From positions 3,410,001 through 3,474,000 of the forward strand of contig NZ_CP072793.1 in the NCBI RefSeq assembly GCF_017901175.1: DNA of 64,000 nucleotides, written 5' to 3'. Source of the stretch: Thiothrix unzii. GTDB lineage: Bacteria > Pseudomonadota > Gammaproteobacteria > Thiotrichales > Thiotrichaceae. The notes below the pieces were generated by a model. That model was not told where the DNA came from and made no database searches. It saw only the letters and a program-made list of their open reading frames with translations. Positions within the stretch are counted from its first letter, which is position 1. Each line of letters begins with the position of its first letter. Positions 44,677-53,600 of the stretch are shown here, one piece after another. The translations under genes were made by a program, and so were the position numbers.

Positions 44677-46797
44677 ATGGCAGGACGAGGGCAGCACTTC
44701 ATTCCACAACATTTTCAAAAGCCATTTGTGATTCCTGATGGCAAAGATCAGCTATGGATGTATCGTAGAGGTAGTTCAACTGCAATACCCGTAGCCAGAA
44801 AAGATGCTGCAAAGGAACGGGACTTCAATTCCCCACCTTCACTTGATGGTCTCCCTACTCTTGACGATCTGATAACTGATTACGAAAAACGTCTATTTCC
44901 AATGGTTGATCAGATTCGTGGGTTGAAAAGTGGGCAGATAATCCCCGCTGATATGATAGCTGAAATTGCCGTCCATCTATCAATCAGGACTGCGTATGTT
45001 CGTAGGGTATTTACAGAAATTGTCGGTAAGCTTTTTTCGAGTCTCACTGATGTTCTTGAGAAACCTGAGAACTTCATGTCAGGCAATACATTTCCTGCAT
45101 ACGTGATTCCCCCTAAAATTGAAGAGCTTCTTATCGAAAAAATTGAAGAGATGGCGTGGTATAAATCGGTAGGAATTTCCAGCTCCACACTTGCACGCAT
45201 AGGGTATTTTCATTTACGCGAACGAAAGGAAGAGGTATCAAAGAAAGTACCTGATATTCTTGGTTTATTAAGAGATAGTCCTCTTGCTGATCCACGAAAT
45301 CTTATTGCTGGTTCACACAATAAAATACTCTCTCAAGAATTTGCGCCAAAAGCTCGTGTCGAAGAACTTAGCAAATTGGATTGGTTTGTAGTTGCACATA
45401 ATCAAGCATCTGCGATTTTGCCTGACTGTGTTTGTTTCGGCGTTGATAGTAATGGTGATGCCAAACCATTTCTCTTATTGGAGAAAGACAAAATCGAAAT
45501 TGTAGTCCTTCCATTATCTCCATCAACTCTGGCGGTTGGTCGGCACGGAAATTATTCTGAATTTGATCCTGCCAAATATAATCAGTTAGCTGCAAGGATG
45601 TCTTTTGACTTTTTTCTCACGAATGAGAAGAAACCGGAACTATTAGAATTCCTTTCAGGAGCGACAGGGAATGTGCGTCATGATCTACATACATTGGTGA
45701 AAGGTGCTCTTTCTGAAAATCAATGGGGACTGTTTGTAGATGATCAACCTGACTCAAATCGGGAAACCACCAGTTTTTTTGAAAAAATACAGCCTAAAGA
45801 AGATGATGAATATAACTCTTTGAACCTTAGTTTTATCGGCTGTGCTGATCAAGAAAGGGCTAACTTGATCGGACGGCATGTGTGTTACATTATTGCTCAG
45901 TTTCTGTCTCCAACGGTTGCCTCATTTTTAGATGGAGTGACTTTTGCGGCGGATTATGAAGATGCACTAAATAATTGCAGTCGTGGTTTTGAGCCAAGTA
46001 GAAAATTGCAATCTTATCAAGGTGACGATGGTGTGGGTGTCGCCATGCCTATTCTGGTGGTCAGAGATGGAAACTACAAAGTTCGAATAATTGCACGTTG
46101 CTATATTGGAGACTTATTTCTTTCAGAAAATGAAGACGATTATAAACTCGCACTGGCAGCAATAACCCATGCATTGGCGAATGCCGAGTTTCTTTATATT
46201 CAGCATGAAAGATTTCCAGATCAAATTCTTAAGTCAATTAGTGATCCCATTGAAGGGTTTCTGCAATTTTATTCAGGAGGTGTATTCGCTACTTACTACA
46301 TCACGCGTGTTGCAGGGCATCCGTTGGAGACGGTTGTGGAACAAGAGGCTAAATTGACTAAAAAGATAGCTCTGTTCTTTCAAGAGGTTATTGAGAAACG
46401 TCGTGCTTACCGCACGGATGAGAACCTTGATGAATTTTTTTCTTTCGCAGTATCTAAAGCCTGTGATCTTTTGAATTGCTTCGCAAAACTTTTTGCCTCA
46501 AGGAGATCAATTGAGGATGAGCCACCACGAACAGAAGCATTTGTGAAGATCTTGGTTCGTCATGATCTGATTGATTGGGCTTCGTTGTTTGAGCGGGATC
46601 TCGATGATTTTTATGAAGGTTTACCCATATGGAGCGATTATAAAAAGTTGTTTTTCATAAATAGGCATCTAGAACGCTTGCTGTTCATGTTTGGGATTTT
46701 AGTTGAGTTGCAGAATGGTGGGCAAATTTATATTCACGTGCCTTTAGGAAATGATGCGAATTATCTGAACAACTTAATTCAGAATTTGCAGAGCTGA
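44677..46797 (+). CDS. DUF4238 domain protein, AT-rich, probably acquired
   Basis: A 706-aa protein whose N-terminus (MAGRGQHFIPQHFQKPFVI, then LWMYRRGSS and a region of predicted helices to about residue 300) matches DUF4238, a family of unknown function. It is much longer than the usual 250-400 residues; the C-terminal 350 residues show no motif that I recognise. Base composition is visibly AT-rich compared with its neighbours, suggesting recent transfer. It follows the nucleotidyltransferase pair by 73 bases on the same strand and converges with the intact fic gene. A role in defence is possible but not shown. Confidence 0.75.
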   Translation: MAGRGQHFIPQHFQKPFVIPDGKDQLWMYRRGSSTAIPVARKDAAKERDFNSPPSLDGLPTLDDLITDYEKRLFPMVDQIRGLKSGQIIPADMIAEIAVHLSIRTAYVRRVFTEIVGKLFSSLTDVLEKPENFMSGNTFPAYVIPPKIEELLIEKIEEMAWYKSVGISSSTLARIGYFHLRERKEEVSKKVPDILGLLRDSPLADPRNLIAGSHNKILSQEFAPKARVEELSKLDWFVVAHNQASAILPDCVCFGVDSNGDAKPFLLLEKDKIEIVVLPLSPSTLAVGRHGNYSEFDPAKYNQLAARMSFDFFLTNEKKPELLEFLSGATGNVRHDLHTLVKGALSENQWGLFVDDQPDSNRETTSFFEKIQPKEDDEYNSLNLSFIGCADQERANLIGRHVCYIIAQFLSPTVASFLDGVTFAADYEDALNNCSRGFEPSRKLQSYQGDDGVGVAMPILVVRDGNYKVRIIARCYIGDLFLSENEDDYKLALAAITHALANAEFLYIQHERFPDQILKSISDPIEGFLQFYSGGVFATYYITRVAGHPLETVVEQEAKLTKKIALFFQEVIEKRRAYRTDENLDEFFSFAVSKACDLLNCFAKLFASRRSIEDEPPRTEAFVKILVRHDLIDWASLFERDLDDFYEGLPIWSDYKKLFFINRHLERLLFMFGILVELQNGGQIYIHVPLGNDANYLNNLIQNLQS

Positions 46798-46841
46798 GCA
46801 CATGGACTGTTGCTAGCTATGCTTTTATGGGTGATGAATTT

Positions 46842-47978
46842 TTATCTTGTGAATAGAGCAAGATATTCCCTAAACACAAACAACCGATTCCGCCGCTGCC
46901 CGGTGATTTCAGCCAACACCCCATAACTAACCAAGTCATCAACCAGCGACCCCGCTGTTTTTTGCGTGATTTCCAAAAGCTCCGTAACCGTTTTCACATC
47001 AACAACTGGCTTCCGGTAGAGGTAGCGCATAAGCTGTTGCGCATTCTCCTGCCGACGAACACCGAAGCGTGGCAATACATCTCTGTCGATACGCTCTTTG
47101 AGCAGTAATATGCTTTTGAATACGGCAATGGAGGATTGCGCCGTTTCCGCCACGCCATGCAAAAAGAACAGCAGCCATTCACGCAGGTGGTTGCCTTGCC
47201 TGACTGCCATCAGGTGATCGACATAAGCCGTCTTGTTACGCTCAAAGTAATCCGACAAATACAACGCCGGTTTGGCAAGAATCTGTTCGGAAGCCAGATA
47301 CAGCGGAACCAGCAACCGCCCCAGCCGCCCATTGCCATCCAGAAACGGGTGAATCGTTTCAAACTGGTAATGTGCAATCGCAATCTTGAGCAGCGGTGAT
47401 ACGTAGTGCGTGTCGTCGTGCAGGAATTTTTCCAGATCACTCATCAACTCGCCAACTCGCTCATGGTGTGGGGGAACAAACACCGCGTTTTTCAGGCTAA
47501 TGCCAATCCAGTTCTGGCTGGTGCGAAATTCACCGGGCTGTTTGGTTGCACCCCTGACACCTTGCAACAGGGTGGCGTGCGCCTCTCGCAACAAGCGATT
47601 GGATAGGGGCAGGGTTTCCAGCCGTGCCACCGCATAATTCAGCGCCTGAATGTAGTTTTGCACTTCCGCCCAATCGTCACGTTTCTCTGGCGCGACATCA
47701 TCAGCATCCTTGAAAGCGTCTTCGACATTCGTTTGCGTGCCTTCAATGCGGCTTGAATAAGTCGCTTCCTTGGCAACATACATCTGGATGAAAAAGTCGA
47801 CATTTGGCACCAATTGCGAAAACGCATTCAGCTCACCCAATGCGCGGTCAGCCTGACTCAGTAGGTGCGACAGGGCAGGATCAGCGATCACCCAAGGATG
47901 ATTGATCAGGGATGGCATGAAGCTCTGGTACTCATATTGAGCTTCATAATGACCAGATTGGTACTCAGATAGATTCAT
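46842..47978 (-). CDS. Fic-family protein with N-terminal inhibitory helix
   Basis: A 378-aa Fic protein, likely an AMP-transferase acting on a cellular protein. An N-terminal Fic_N region (about residues 10-90) includes TYSSRIEGT, the inhibitory (S/T)xxxE(G/N) motif, so it is the self-inhibited class. The Fic core has HPFLDGNGRLGR (about residues 213-224). The C-terminal part (about 300-378) is a winged-helix domain (VDVKTVTELLEITQKTAGSLVDDLVSYGVL). The gene stands alone, with repeated elements in its upstream region that may be operators. It is not closely related to the broken fic at 42310-42923. Confidence 0.92.
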   Translation of the reverse strand: MNLSEYQSGHYEAQYEYQSFMPSLINHPWVIADPALSHLLSQADRALGELNAFSQLVPNVDFFIQMYVAKEATYSSRIEGTQTNVEDAFKDADDVAPEKRDDWAEVQNYIQALNYAVARLETLPLSNRLLREAHATLLQGVRGATKQPGEFRTSQNWIGISLKNAVFVPPHHERVGELMSDLEKFLHDDTHYVSPLLKIAIAHYQFETIHPFLDGNGRLGRLLVPLYLASEQILAKPALYLSDYFERNKTAYVDHLMAVRQGNHLREWLLFFLHGVAETAQSSIAVFKSILLLKERIDRDVLPRFGVRRQENAQQLMRYLYRKPVVDVKTVTELLEITQKTAGSLVDDLVSYGVLAEITGQRRNRLFVFREYLALFTR

Positions 47979-47982
47979 ATTT

Positions 47983-48094
47983 TAGAAAGTGGCATAGTTT
48001 CTACAATAAGAAAAACTATAATGGAGATTCTCACCGTAGCCAAGCTATTATTGGAGAAACTTACCCACTTTCTACCATAAGAAAATTCATATGG
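47983..48094. promoter_or_regulatory. Direct and inverted repeats in the fic promoter region
   Basis: TTTCTACAATAAGAAA (47998-48013) and TTTCTACCATAAGAAA (48069-48084) are direct repeats, each with an internal TTTCT/AGAAA dyad, and the similarity extends to ATGG in both. In addition TAGAAAGTGG (47983-47992) is mirrored by CCACTTTCTA (48065-48074). All lie just upstream of the leftward fic gene (start 47978). The arrangement suggests two operator sites, perhaps for the winged-helix domain of Fic. Confidence 0.5.
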
Positions 48095-48172
48095 TAATTT
48101 CAGCTAGCTTTTCGGGGATAAGCCCCCATCTACAGTGCTTGGTAATACTGCACACACTGCATGAGTAGTTAT

Positions 48173-50563
48173 CTACCTGCTGCGATGTTTCGGTTTGCCC
48201 GGCGGTTTTGGCTTATTACCGCCCATATCCGCCCGTGGCTTCGGCGGCAACCCCGTATGCTGCGTCAACATTTTCCCACCCTGCGGCTTACCCGCATTCG
48301 GTTTGTTCGCTGCCGCTTGCGCGGGTTTGCCAGTATTGGGTTTACCAGCCGCTGCACTTTGCACAGGTTTACCATAATTCGGCTTACCCGCCGTTGCAGC
48401 CGCGACAGGTTTCCCCACCCGCTTCTGATGTTCCCCACCTTTATTCTTGCGCCGATGCGCCTCATACACCAACTGTTCTTCGCCCGCCTTGTAATGCGGG
48501 ATCAACTGGTTCTCGCCATCGCCAATCAGTTCCTGCCGCCCCATCGCCGCTATCGCCTTACGCAGCAGTGGCCAGTTCTTGGGGTCGTGCCAGCGCAAGA
48601 AGGCTTTGTGCAGCTTGCGCTGTTCCGGCGTTTTGGCGGTGGCGACCTTTTCGCTTTTGTAGGTGACTTGGTGCAGCGGGTTCTTTTCGCTGTAGTACAT
48701 GGTGGTGGCGGAGGCCATCGGCGAGGGGTAAAACGCTTGCACTTGGTCGGCGCGGAAGCCGTTTTTCTTCAGCCACAGCGCGAGGTTGAGCATGTCTTCG
48801 TCGGACGTGCCGGGGTGCGCGGCGATGAAATACGGGATCAGGTATTGTTCCTTGCCTGCCTCCTTGGTGTATTTCTCGAAGAGCTGCTTGAATTTGTCGT
48901 AAGTGCCGATGCCCGGTTTCATCATCTTGGAAAGCGGCGCGGATTCGGTGTGTTCCGGGGCAATTTTTAAATAGCCGCCGACGTGGTGCGTGACCAGTTC
49001 CTTGATGTATTCCGGGTCTTTAACCGCCAGATCGTAACGCAAACCGGAACCAATCAGCACCTTTTTAATGCCCGGTAAATTCCGTGCGGTGCGGTACAGT
49101 TCTTTTAACGCGGCGTGGTCGGTGTTGAGGTTTTGGCAAATGTCGGGGTAAACACACGCGGGTTTGCGGCACGACGCTTCGATCTTCGGGTCTTTGCAGG
49201 CGAGGCGGTACATATTCGCGGTGGGGCCGCCGAGGTCGGAAATGACTCCGGTGAAACCCGGCACTTTGTCGCGGATTTCTTCGACTTCGCGGATGATGGA
49301 TTCCTGCGAACGGTTCTGGATAATGCGCCCTTCGTGTTCGGTAATCGAACAGAAGGTGCAGCCGCCAAAGCAGCCGCGCATGATGTTCACCGAGAAGCGG
49401 ATCATCTCATACGCAGGGATGCGTTCGCCTTTATAGGACGGGTGCGGCAAGCGGGCGTAGGGCAGCCCGAACACATAATCCATTTCCGGCGTGGTCAGCG
49501 GGATGGGTGGCGGGTTGATCCACACGTCCACCGTGCCGTGTTTTTGCACCAAAGCGCGGGCATTGCCGGGGTTGGTTTCCAAATGCAGCACGCGGTTGGC
49601 GTGGGCGTACAAGGCTTTGTCTTTGCTGACCTTTTCAAACGACGGTAGGCGGATCACGGTCTTGTCGCGTTGCAAGCGGGCACGGGGGTGGAAGGTGAGT
49701 TTGTGTTCGTCGGTGCGTTTGCTGCGCGGGTCTTCGTAGCTGAACCATTGCACATTGCGCTTTTCGACCTCGCATTCGTCCATCTCGGTGGTGTTCAAAT
49801 ACGGGTTGATAATGCGGTCGATTTTGCCCGGTTGGTCGATGCGGCTGGAGTCGATTTCCATCCAGCCCTGCGGGGTGTCGCGGCGCACGAAGGCCGTGCC
49901 GCGCACGTCGGTGATCTGCGCCACTGGTTCACCGGAAGCGATGCGGTGCGCGACTTCGACAATGGCGCGTTCGGCATTGCCGTACAGCAGCAGGTCGGCG
50001 GCGGCATCCATTAGGATCGAGGTGCGCACTTTTTCCTGCCAATAATCGAAGTGCGCAATGCGGCGCAACGAGGCTTCGATCCCGCCGATAATGATTGGCA
50101 CGTCGGGGAAGGCTTCGCGGCAGCGGTGCGAATAAATCAGCGTGGCGCGGTCAGGGCGTTTGCCCGCCATCCCGCCGGGGGTGTAAGCGTCGTCGGAGCG
50201 CGTTTTGCGGTCGGCGGTGTAGCGGTTGATCATCGAGTCCATATTGCCCGCCGCCACGCCGAAAAACAGGTTGGGTGCGCCCAGTGCCATGAACGGGTCT
50301 TTGGAATGCCAATCCGGTTGCGCAATGATGCCAACGCGGAAACCTTGTGCTTCCAGCACCCGCCCGATCACCGCCATGCCGAACGAAGGGTGGTCTACGT
50401 AAGCGTCCCCGGTGACGATAATAATGTCACAGGAATCCCAGCCCAGCGCGTCCATTTCCGCACGGCTGGTGGGGAGATAGTCGGACGTGCCATAGCATTC
50501 CGCCCAGTATTTAGGGTGGTCGAATAAGTTCGGGGCTACGTGGGGGCTGGCGTTGGGCGGCAT
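48173..50563 (-). CDS. YgiQ-family radical SAM protein with C-terminal Gly-Lys-Pro repeats
   Basis: A 796-aa YgiQ (UPF0313) protein. N-terminal B12-binding-like domain (about residues 40-150), central radical SAM domain with [20 protein letters not shown] (the CxxxCxxC cluster site), and the family block [27 protein letters not shown] at about 580-610. The reaction is unknown. After about residue 715 a low-complexity basic tail contains repeated AAGKPN/GKPV units up to the end; it may bind nucleic acid or be disordered. Stand-alone gene between fic and dacB. Confidence 0.92.
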   Translation of the reverse strand: MPPNASPHVAPNLFDHPKYWAECYGTSDYLPTSRAEMDALGWDSCDIIIVTGDAYVDHPSFGMAVIGRVLEAQGFRVGIIAQPDWHSKDPFMALGAPNLFFGVAAGNMDSMINRYTADRKTRSDDAYTPGGMAGKRPDRATLIYSHRCREAFPDVPIIIGGIEASLRRIAHFDYWQEKVRTSILMDAAADLLLYGNAERAIVEVAHRIASGEPVAQITDVRGTAFVRRDTPQGWMEIDSSRIDQPGKIDRIINPYLNTTEMDECEVEKRNVQWFSYEDPRSKRTDEHKLTFHPRARLQRDKTVIRLPSFEKVSKDKALYAHANRVLHLETNPGNARALVQKHGTVDVWINPPPIPLTTPEMDYVFGLPYARLPHPSYKGERIPAYEMIRFSVNIMRGCFGGCTFCSITEHEGRIIQNRSQESIIREVEEIRDKVPGFTGVISDLGGPTANMYRLACKDPKIEASCRKPACVYPDICQNLNTDHAALKELYRTARNLPGIKKVLIGSGLRYDLAVKDPEYIKELVTHHVGGYLKIAPEHTESAPLSKMMKPGIGTYDKFKQLFEKYTKEAGKEQYLIPYFIAAHPGTSDEDMLNLALWLKKNGFRADQVQAFYPSPMASATTMYYSEKNPLHQVTYKSEKVATAKTPEQRKLHKAFLRWHDPKNWPLLRKAIAAMGRQELIGDGENQLIPHYKAGEEQLVYEAHRRKNKGGEHQKRVGKPVAAATAGKPNYGKPVQSAAAGKPNTGKPAQAAANKPNAGKPQGGKMLTQHTGLPPKPRADMGGNKPKPPGKPKHRSR
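48190..48430. repeat. Imperfect tandem repeats encoding GKP units in the YgiQ tail
   Basis: Several imperfect copies of a unit encoding Ala-Ala-(x)-Gly-Lys-Pro-Asn-(x)-Gly-Lys-Pro occur here, at the 3' end of the leftward ygiQ-like gene. Copy number could vary by slippage or recombination. Confidence 0.6.
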
Positions 50564-50656
50564 TAGGGCATTTCCATCAGATTTCAGTTGCCGATTGTAC
50601 CAAAAGCCCCATCTGTGTGTTGAAAGGATTGAATGTGAAACAGGGTAATCGCATTT

Positions 50657-50689
50657 GAGAGGGATGGGGCATTGCGCCTCATCCTCCTC
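50657..50689 (-). terminator. Hairpin downstream of the dacB gene
   Basis: GAGGGATGGGGC (50659-50670) pairs with GCCTCATCCTC (50676-50686), one mismatch, with a 5-base loop. It lies 22 bases past the stop of the leftward dacB gene. GC-rich stem but no T-run on the minus strand. Confidence 0.5.
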
Positions 50690-50710
50690 AATACCGTCTA
50701 AGCGTTGGGT

Positions 50711-52180
50711 TTAACGCGCACTGGCAACGTTATTTTGCCCGCCGAAATAGACCCACTCAACCAGATCATCGTGCGCCTCTTTAGCCGTTGCACGAATATT
50801 CGCATCGTTGTGTAAGATGGAAATCACGTAAGGTTGCCCGTTAGCAGCCGTCAAATAACCCGCCAACGCCCGCACGTCACGCAACGTACCAGTTTTGAAC
50901 TTGCCGCGCCCTGCGAGGTTTTTCATGCGGTTTTTCACCGTGCCGTCTACACCCAGCACTGCCATTGATGACATCAGTTCATCACGGTAAGGGCTGTTGT
51001 AAATATCGACCAGCATTTCACCCATTTCACGCGCGGAAATGCGTTCCGAGCGACTTAGGCCAGAACCGTTTTCAATGCGTAAATTGCTAAAGCGTAACCC
51101 ACGGCTTTCGAGGAATTGCCCAACCGCTGACGCGCCTTTTTGAGTGGTTCCCGGTGCGCCGTGTTGTTTCGCGCCCATGCTCAACAGTAATTGCCGCGCC
51201 ATCACGTTATTGCTGTCTTTATTGATTTCCACAATGACATTGCGCAACGGGGTGGAGTGGTGGGTATGTACCAATTGTGCGCCACCCGGTAAGCCCGCAA
51301 CTTGCAAGCCGCCGCCGACACGTCCGCCCATTTCACCGACCCAAATGCGCCAGAAGTCGCCGAATAAGTTGGCGTTCAAGTCATTGCTGTTGCGCGGGGC
51401 AATCGGGCAAATGCGCTGAATCTGTCCGGCTTTGCCACGCATTTCATAGCAACTGCCGCGTTCGTTATACAGCAGGGCTTCGGGTAAAGCGTTGTAAGCC
51501 GCGCCTTCGTTGCCGTCAATACTGCCTTGATTCGGTACGCTGAAGTAGGTTTTGTCGATGACAAAATTACCTGCAATATTGCGTACCCCACGAGCGCGTA
51601 ACGCTTGCAGCAATTGGCGGAAATCGCCTTCACGGAAATCAGGGTTGCCGTAACCTTTAATAATAACGTCGCCTTGCAAGGTATCGCCAGCCAGATTACC
51701 CGTGGTGTAAATTTCGGTAGGCCAGCGGTAATCCGGCCCCAGAACACCCAACGCGGAATACGTCGTTACTAGTTTCATGGTGGAAGCGGGATTGCGCGGG
51801 GTATCAGCATAAGCGGTTAACAACGGTTGCCCGCCGCTGGCCGGACGAATGTACGCGCCCATGTTCTGTTCGGCTAAACCACGTAACCGCAAACTGTTGG
51901 CAATGTTGTCTGGAAAACGGTTTAAACGGCCTTCACCCCGGAACGTTTTATCACCACCAGCGGATGCCAGATTGGCAGGCTGTTGCTGCGCACCGGAAGC
52001 ATTATTGTGGTTTGCATAGTTGGATTGACTAGGGCGACGCGGGGGCGTAGGTGAAGATTGCAACACATCATCGCTGTAGGTGCTTTGACCCGCAGCCGCA
52101 TTTTGCGGTGCAGGTTGTGAGCTGCAAGCAGCAAGTGACATGGACAAAACAGTTAAGGCAGTGATGCGCCAATTCAGCAT
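50711..52180 (-). CDS. dacB: D-alanyl-D-alanine carboxypeptidase/endopeptidase, PBP4 type
   Basis: A 489-aa class C penicillin-binding protein (peptidase S13), cutting D-Ala cross-links in peptidoglycan. The three active-site motifs are present: SxxK in NPASTMKLVTT, SxN in NKDSNNVMARQ, and KTG in KFKTGTLRDV. The N-terminus has a lipoprotein signal (LSMSLAAC), unlike soluble E. coli PBP4, followed by a Ser/Gln/Asn-rich linker of about 70 residues. The start at 52180 follows GGGGAG and begins the signal peptide; longer starts add 23 unrelated residues. Confidence 0.92.
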   Translation of the reverse strand: MLNWRITALTVLSMSLAACSSQPAPQNAAAGQSTYSDDVLQSSPTPPRRPSQSNYANHNNASGAQQQPANLASAGGDKTFRGEGRLNRFPDNIANSLRLRGLAEQNMGAYIRPASGGQPLLTAYADTPRNPASTMKLVTTYSALGVLGPDYRWPTEIYTTGNLAGDTLQGDVIIKGYGNPDFREGDFRQLLQALRARGVRNIAGNFVIDKTYFSVPNQGSIDGNEGAAYNALPEALLYNERGSCYEMRGKAGQIQRICPIAPRNSNDLNANLFGDFWRIWVGEMGGRVGGGLQVAGLPGGAQLVHTHHSTPLRNVIVEINKDSNNVMARQLLLSMGAKQHGAPGTTQKGASAVGQFLESRGLRFSNLRIENGSGLSRSERISAREMGEMLVDIYNSPYRDELMSSMAVLGVDGTVKNRMKNLAGRGKFKTGTLRDVRALAGYLTAANGQPYVISILHNDANIRATAKEAHDDLVEWVYFGGQNNVASAR

Positions 52181-52297
52181 ACGTGCTCCCCTCATGATAA
52201 TAGCTGGTGGATAAGTGCCTAGCGTAGAAGCAGGCCGCTCAAAACTCAAGTGTCAAGCCACTTTCTGTCCACATTTAGTCAACGAAAGTCCACTTGC

Positions 52298-53527
52298 CTA
52301 GCGATACGCCCGTAATGACACCAAATTGCGCTGCATATCGGCAGTGTTTTCGGGAAATTCCGCAGGGGCTAAATCGCTCAATACATCCAGCAAGGCTTTG
52401 TCGTCGGTAACACTATGGATATTGCTGACCGTCCTGTCCGGCGGCATAACCGGCGCAAGGGGTTCCACACTGGCAAAAGCCAGCGGCTTGATGGGTGTTA
52501 CTGCGGGTGCTGGGTGATCTGTCAAGGTGGCAGAAACGTCAGACACCGCACGTTCCAGCGTCGCCAGCATTTGCCGCGCATTGGCAACACCGTTGTGTAG
52601 GTCGGTGGAAATCTGGTCGGTCAAATCCAGCGTTTTGCTGATGCGCTCGACCCGTAAGTGATCAATTTGCTCAAATTGCTGAATAATGCGGCGGGTCAGG
52701 TCGTCGCTTTGGGCTTCACGCAGGCGCATATCGCTCAGGTGTTGACGGCTTTCATCCAAGCCCGCCACCAGTTCAGCGCGTGCTTGATCGGTGGTTTGGA
52801 ATAGGCCGGTAAAATGCTCACTCGCCTGATTTTCCAAGCCGGACATTTCTTGGCTAAAGCTGTTGAATACCGCATCAGCATCTTGCTGGTAACGTTTCAT
52901 TTGTTCCAGTAAATGACTGGATTCTTTAAGCATATCTTCCAAGCGGGTATGCACGGCTGCGGACAAGCGCGAGTTTTCTTGTTGGTTTTGCACTTGCTCT
53001 TGGTGATGTTCGATCAACTTGCGGGTAAAACCTTGCGCCATTTTCTCTTGGTCACGCAAGCGAAACAAGCTGTCGTCGACATGTTCCAAACCTTCTTTGA
53101 GTTTGCCTTTGATGCGTTGCACACTTTCAATGGAATCGCCGAGTTGCTCATCCCAGTAGCTTTGTAAGTGCTGCAAGCGTTCGCCCAATTGGGTGGAAAT
53201 ATCGCGCATTTCGTGTTCAGCGGCACTGACCCGCTCGATAATGCGTTCGGCTTGTTCAATTTTGGTTTGGCTGGTTTGGTAATTTTGGCTGACTTCGTTA
53301 ACTTGGGTACGCAACTTTTGCACCAAGCTCTCTGCATCTTTCGCACCGTGTTGGGTTACTTCCAGCACATCAGCAATGCGCTTACGGTCTTTTTCCGCTT
53401 GCAGGCGTAAATCGCGCAGTGCGGTTTGCGTGGTGTTATCACCCGTTGGAAGGAAAAATAGCAGCAGTGCGATTCCCATCGCAATCAAGGCGATTAAGAT
53501 AATGATCCAATCTATGTAACTCAACAT
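52298..53527 (-). CDS. Membrane-anchored coiled-coil protein of unknown function
   Basis: A 409-aa protein with one N-terminal membrane helix (about residues 5-27: IDWIIILIALIAMGIALLLFFL) and a long, highly charged coiled-coil region (about 35-340) rich in Gln, Glu, Arg and Lys with heptad spacing. A Pro-rich segment follows and the C-terminal 40 residues are globular-looking. It resembles an RmuC- or chemoreceptor-like rod only in general form; no family was recognised. It lies between dacB and mltA in a cluster of cell wall genes, so a role in envelope organisation is possible. Confidence 0.7.
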   Translation of the reverse strand: MLSYIDWIIILIALIAMGIALLLFFLPTGDNTTQTALRDLRLQAEKDRKRIADVLEVTQHGAKDAESLVQKLRTQVNEVSQNYQTSQTKIEQAERIIERVSAAEHEMRDISTQLGERLQHLQSYWDEQLGDSIESVQRIKGKLKEGLEHVDDSLFRLRDQEKMAQGFTRKLIEHHQEQVQNQQENSRLSAAVHTRLEDMLKESSHLLEQMKRYQQDADAVFNSFSQEMSGLENQASEHFTGLFQTTDQARAELVAGLDESRQHLSDMRLREAQSDDLTRRIIQQFEQIDHLRVERISKTLDLTDQISTDLHNGVANARQMLATLERAVSDVSATLTDHPAPAVTPIKPLAFASVEPLAPVMPPDRTVSNIHSVTDDKALLDVLSDLAPAEFPENTADMQRNLVSLRAYR

Positions 53528-53600
53528 GAATAGCCCCCTATTCGATTTTGATTATTCTTATGCCAGATCTAAGACCTGCCTGAAGCAGGAAACGATGCGG

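Noticed and set aside
49115-49648. Plus-strand frame of 177 codons inside the ygiQ-like gene
   Set aside because: Complementary frame to the radical SAM domain, which is firmly identified.
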